The notes under the pieces are model-generated. The model was not told the DNA's origin. It searched no databases and saw nothing but the letters and a program-made list of their open reading frames with translations. Of a stretch of 64,000 nucleotides of DNA, positions 63,433-64,000 are shown in pieces. Position numbers and translations under genes: made by a program. The DNA comes from Spirochaetota bacterium (GTDB lineage: Bacteria > Spirochaetota > Spirochaetia > Treponematales > Rectinemataceae): positions 1 through 64,000 of the forward strand of contig JAJUJQ010000007.1 in NCBI GenBank assembly GCA_029265255.1. Reading direction: 5' to 3'. Each line of letters starts with the position of its first letter. Within the stretch, counting starts at the first letter, position 1.

Positions 63433-63454
63433 GGGCCGACCCTGAGGTCGGCCC
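63433..63454 (-). terminator. intrinsic terminator after rpsG
   Basis: GGGCCGACC (63433-63441) and GGTCGGCCC (63446-63454) form a perfect 9-bp stem with a 4-nt loop; on the minus strand TTTTTCTTT follows. It ends the rpsL-rpsG transcription unit and separates it from the EF-G paralogue. Confidence 0.9.
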
Positions 63455-63523
63455 TGGTGCGCGTACATAATGCTAACCTGAAGCGGTCCGCTCGCGCGGT
63501 CTGGCTTAGGTACAGGCAGCACA

Positions 63524-63994
63524 CTACCAGCGGTAATGCGCAAACGCCTTGTTGGCCTCTGCCATCTTGTGCATATCGTCTTTCTTCTTGATGGCGGTGC
63601 CGGTGCTGTTGTAGGCATCGAAGAGTTCATCCGCGAGGCATTCGGACATCGGTTTGCCGGTCCGTGCGCGCGCGGCGTTGATGATCCAGCGCATCGCCAG
63701 CGCTTCGCGCCGCGATTCGCGGATTTCGACGGGCACCTGGTAGGTAGCGCCACCGACGCGGCGTGATTTTACTTCGATCGCTGGTTTCACGTTCTCGAGC
63801 GCTTTGGTGAATGCGTCGAGTGCCGGCTGACCGGATTTCTTCTGCAATAGCTCGAGCGCATCATACATGATGCTGGTGCAGATGGACTTCTTCCCCTCCC
63901 ACATCATGCGGCAGATGAAGCGCGAAACAGTGACTGAATTGTACTTTACATCAGGCGCATGGCCTCGATCGATAGCTTTCTTTTTCCTGCCCAT
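63524..63994 (-). CDS. rpsG: 30S ribosomal protein S7
   Basis: A 156-residue S7, head-assembly protein: MGRKKKAIDRGHAPDVKYNSVTVSRFICRMM, VKSRRVGGATYQVPVEIRESRREALAMRWIINAAR, and the C-terminal MHKMAEANKAFAHYRW. The ATG is 6 bp from the window edge, so its upstream neighbour (rpsL is expected) is not visible. Confidence 0.97.
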   Translation of the reverse strand: MGRKKKAIDRGHAPDVKYNSVTVSRFICRMMWEGKKSICTSIMYDALELLQKKSGQPALDAFTKALENVKPAIEVKSRRVGGATYQVPVEIRESRREALAMRWIINAARARTGKPMSECLADELFDAYNSTGTAIKKKDDMHKMAEANKAFAHYRW

Positions 63995-64000
63995 GTGTTA

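Overview
The window looks like a chromosomal segment of a moderately GC-rich bacterium, most likely a spirochaete (Spirochaetales/Treponema-like). The reasons are the order and content of the S10-spc-alpha ribosomal cluster (adk, map and infA are missing between secY and rpmJ, and rpsD is included), a divergent EF-G paralogue beside tuf, a dehydroquinase-shikimate dehydrogenase fusion remnant, and the mix of TRAP and ABC importers for carboxylates, amino sugars and amino acids. This assignment is an inference; no rRNA gene is present to confirm it.

Layout. 1-486: a CRISPR array with 36-bp repeats and 30-bp spacers but no cas genes in view. 713-4742: a secreted metallo-beta-lactamase-fold protein and a secreted two-domain esterase. 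4772-8647: a small cluster with three dehydroquinase-like genes, two of which have lost catalytic residues, plus an epimerase-like TIM barrel and an M24 peptidase. 8652-19933: an eleven-gene minus-strand catabolic operon led by a GntR/FCD regulator (RraA-like protein, Ldh2-type dehydrogenase, aldehyde:ferredoxin oxidoreductase, SDR, cupin, creatininase-family hydrolase, TRAP transporter, TIM-barrel isomerase, zinc dehydrogenase). The substrate is unknown; a cyclic polyol or cyclitol acid is the best guess. 20089-31156: a murein-sugar recycling locus (MurQ, MurR, ABC importer, NamZ exo-muramidase, serine hydrolase/amidase, MurNAc/GlcNAc kinase). Its minus-strand arm continues into a diguanylate cyclase and an archaeal-type GAPDH homologue. 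31215-40852: a purine permease, two DMT exporters, and histidine degradation genes hutH and hutI separated by a 1161-residue protein that may be a PPi-dependent PEP carboxykinase. 41099-45732: a complete liv-type ABC amino-acid importer. 45825-63994: the alpha, spc and S10 ribosomal operons, tuf, an EF-G paralogue and rpsG, all on the minus strand.

How the parts work together. The window is dominated by scavenging: murein fragments, amino acids, histidine, purines and a carboxylate-like ring compound are imported and fed to central metabolism. Each of the three periplasmic binding-protein genes is followed by a stem-loop before its permease genes, which would favour the binding protein. A 13-bp site (CCGATATATCnGT) lies just downstream of the promoters of both the gntR operon and the secreted hydrolase pair, suggesting one regulon. 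Several genes (the dehydroquinase fusion, hutH, namZ, the EF-G paralogue) have a -10 box 5-9 nt before the start codon and no good ribosome-binding site, suggesting leaderless mRNAs.

No rRNA, tRNA, transposase or prophage gene was seen. Apart from the CRISPR array there is no gene-free stretch longer than about 300 bp.
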